64,000 bases of DNA from Carallia brachiata (lineage: Eukaryota; Streptophyta; Magnoliopsida; Malpighiales; Rhizophoraceae). Of this stretch, positions 61,450-64,000 are shown one piece after another. Every line of letters begins with the position of its first letter. Within the stretch, counting starts at the first letter, position 1. Position numbers and translations under genes: made by a program. The DNA is taken from contig JADCRB010000043.1 of assembly GCA_021464245.1 (NCBI GenBank), positions 3,173,480 to 3,237,479 of the forward strand, written 5' to 3'. Under the pieces are notes generated by a model. It made no database searches and was not told where the DNA came from. It saw nothing but the letters and a program-made list of their open reading frames with translations.

Positions 61450-64000
61450 GCTACTCACAAGTTGCAAATAGCCCAGCTTCGCGAATTGCGCAGTGTACAG
61501 ATATAACTGCTCTTAATATTTATCACCCGGTAAGCATTGAACACTGGCAGGTTCTCGAGTACTAGCCAGCCCGACATTTTTGCGAACAATAAAATGGCTC
61601 GTGGTTTCATTTCACAATATAAAAAATTATTCTGTTTAAAAAAATGTTAAGTTGCCTAAAATATAATTTTTATTTACTAATTCATTGAACAATATTACGA
61701 TGCTTGTTGCATTTTTTTTTTACCGAAATAAAATCATTTTACAGGTATTGCAATAATCAGATCTTTAAACCGACTCCGACCTTTTGACCGTTTGCATTCT
61801 TATCTGACCTCTATCAAATAAAAAAATTACTATCGAAATACTACTAGATATGAAATGAGTCTTTTAAAAATTCAATTATAATATTAATAAATCTTAAATT
61901 TATACGCTGTATTCACGTTAAATATCTCCACTATAGAAGAGCACGAATGCAATGACTCAACTATAAGTTAATATCGAGAAAGATACTTCAATACACTACT
62001 ATATTGTCTTCTTCAGTGATATACTTATTGCATATTAAACTGTCCTTATTACACATTATGCAATTTTTGACGAAAAATTTTGAGATTTACAAAAACAAGT
62101 TATGGGTGCAGATCTCACATGTCACGTCGTCTTATGGCTCATCTATGTCAATTTTCTATGTTCAGAGCTGTTTTTCGTACTATAAATTGTCTTCTTAACA
62201 AATAAATTGCTTAGGTATTCCGTCAATTATTTGAGTAATGACAAATTTTTTATAAAAGTAAAATTATATGATTACGTTTAATAAAGTTTATAAGAGATAT
62301 AAATTAATTTAATGATTTATTTTTTTATTTTTTAATTTAAATATATTTTTTATAATTTTACAATTCAAATTATCGTGCATCTACTAAATTCGTACGATTG
62401 CGTATGCAATAAATTTTTTTATTTTTACAATTCGTTTTACTTATAAAATTGTCATTCCCTTCGATCATGACATTGTATTCGTCATGGAATTGGTTAAAAA
62501 TATTAGTGTATGTAAATTAGATGCAAGGAAAAAAAAAAAGTAAATGGGATCCATTAGTAAAAAAAAATAAAAGGTAAATTACATGCAATTAAATGGAATC
62601 TATTAGGGTAGGTAAATCTATTCTAAAGAGCCCTTTTGAATTGAGTATTACTAGATAGCACTCTTTAAACGACACTAAAATAAACATAAAATTTATTTGA
62701 TAATTTTTAATATTTAAATTACTATTATTTAAAACAAAATTTCAACCATAATGCACCTAGAATTTTCCTTCGCGCCGCCCGACGTCACTTGTTGCGTTAA
62801 ACTGCCAACCGCCCAAGCATTAGTTAAGAGCGTTATTGGTCCTTCTCCAATGATAATTGATAACAGCAGATTGACTTTTTTTTTTTTTTTTGACATAGAC
62901 CAGATTGACATTGAATCTCTGTTTTTTGCCTCGCAAGGATATCTGACGCATGCTCTGATCTCAGCAATCCCGCAATCCATCATCGCTGACGACTCCATTT
63001 TGAGCCTATCCTTTTTAATATGCCATGCACTCACTCTTTCTACGGCCGGAAGCAAGCCCACTTTTTTCCTTTTTTTTTTTTTTTTTTTAAAGAGTGCAAC
63101 AAAACTACATAAATTGTCATAAAGAAAGAAGCACTTGTTTTTTTTAGGTATAAAGATCAATTTGACTCATAAAATTTAAATTTATTGTAAATCTTACCTA
63201 TAATATTTTTTTTATTAAATTTGGTTTATAACGTTACGTCTATCAATCTAATTGAATTTTTCTGTCCATAACGCTATTGATTCTGCTGACGTGACATGAT
63301 AGAGTTTGACACATCATTAATTTTTTCATGTCAGTGTGTCACGTCAACATCTGACCTGCAACGTTTTAACATGTTTTAGAATTGACATAAAGGTCAATTT
63401 TACCTAAAAGTTAAGACCGTTTATTGATATTTATCCATAACATTTTTTTTGTGAAAACTGATACAAAAGGTTTTCTCCGTTGCACAATTATACTCAACCG
63501 TTAATTTTTCCGTCAATTATGCTGACGTGTCAACTGACGAAGTGCCATGTCATCACAGTGATGACGTGGCATGTGTTATGTCATCTCAAGTTGATGACTT
63601 AGCATTTTTATTTTTTTAAAATCTGAAAAAAAATTTCAAAATATATTAATATTTAATAAAAAATAAACCCAAGTTAATTTTCTAACAAAAAAATTACTTA
63701 ATTTAATAAAAAATTTAAAATAAAAATAATTGTCTCAGAAGAGTTTTAGATTTGAAAGATTTTAATTTTATTAAGTAAAATTAATTTTATAAGAATTTCG
63801 ATTTAAAGGATTTCAATTTTATTTAATAAAATTAATTTTACATTGAGTTCCTTTTTTAACTTTTCATTGAATTTTTTTATTGGAAGAATAAATTGAATTC
63901 ATTTTTAATTAAATATCAAAATATTTTAAAATTTTTTAAAAATTTTTAAAAAATAAATATGTTATGTCATCAACTGAAATGAAGTGGCACATGCCACGTC
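61450..64000. other. AT-rich intergenic region at the window end
   Basis: No gene is supported. 62460-63010 is the right edge of duplication unit 2. From about 63240 there are many TGACGTGGCA, GTCAACTGACG and CATGTCATCA motifs, including an inverted repeat at 63543-63571 (arms of 14 bp with one mismatch). These resemble degenerate transposon ends, but I could not delimit an element before the window stops. Confidence 0.5.

Larger units (their letters stand above)
56115..63010. repeat. Segmental duplication unit 2 (with CAD B)
   Basis: Counterpart of 48245-54050. Shared blocks include GACGAGCGCTTTGGCTTGGG near 56127, the CAD gene, its leader and promoter, and the right-flank block at 62460-63010. 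It is longer mainly because of a MITE-like insertion (57187-57660) and a locally repeated intron segment near 60010-60190. Confidence 0.85.

Overview
This window is nuclear DNA of a flowering plant, most likely a eudicot. It is AT-rich, its genes are split by GT-AG introns, and it carries a CDPK-related kinase gene, two tandem class-II alcohol dehydrogenase (CAD-type) genes, SINEs, a TRIM element, plant snRNA-type promoter motifs and long Ty3/gypsy retrotransposons. I cannot fix the species. Single-base indels are frequent in repeats and in some exons, so some frameshifts may be assembly errors.

Layout. 1-4101 is gene-free apart from a likely SINE. 4102-13470 is a Ty3/gypsy LTR retrotransposon (+) of Tat-like organisation with a perfect 5-bp target duplication. 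Its gag and protease are largely missing and its pol is broken. 13471-16012 is a spacer holding a clean SINE insertion. 16013-about 25968 is a second, more complete member of the same family (-), with gag, protease, RT, RNase H, a second RNase H-like domain and integrase, all frame-broken. Both elements carry, between integrase and the 3' LTR, an extra gene for a WUSCHEL-type homeodomain protein. The copy at 17613-18236 is intact (207 aa) and keeps the homeodomain, a WUS box and a C-terminal EAR-like repression motif. It has no introns and a TATA-like box about 90 bp upstream. This is the most striking feature of the window: an LTR retrotransposon lineage carrying a complete WOX-like transcription factor. 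The two elements face each other as a large inverted repeat.

28884-33898 is an 11-exon CDPK-related kinase gene (+) with a one-base frame break in exon 8. From 36375 to 47262 the sequence looks tandemly duplicated. Two loci have a plant snRNA upstream element (RTCCCACATCG) exactly 25 nt from a TATA-like box, followed by structured, T-terminated candidate Pol III RNAs that share a 3' domain. Downstream of them lie a fragment (36950-37240) and then a decayed dual-specificity phosphatase (DUSP12/YVH1-like) gene on the minus strand, whose catalytic Cys codon is a stop. Inserted here are a non-autonomous hAT element (8-bp TSD), a retroposon (10-bp TSD), a SINE and a TRIM (5-bp TSD).

47742-64000 holds a segmental tandem duplication of about 8 kb. 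It carries two intact six-exon CAD-type genes on the minus strand (355 aa each), with matching upstream leaders and TATA/CCAAT promoters; a MITE-like insertion is present in one copy only. The rest is AT-rich intergenic DNA.
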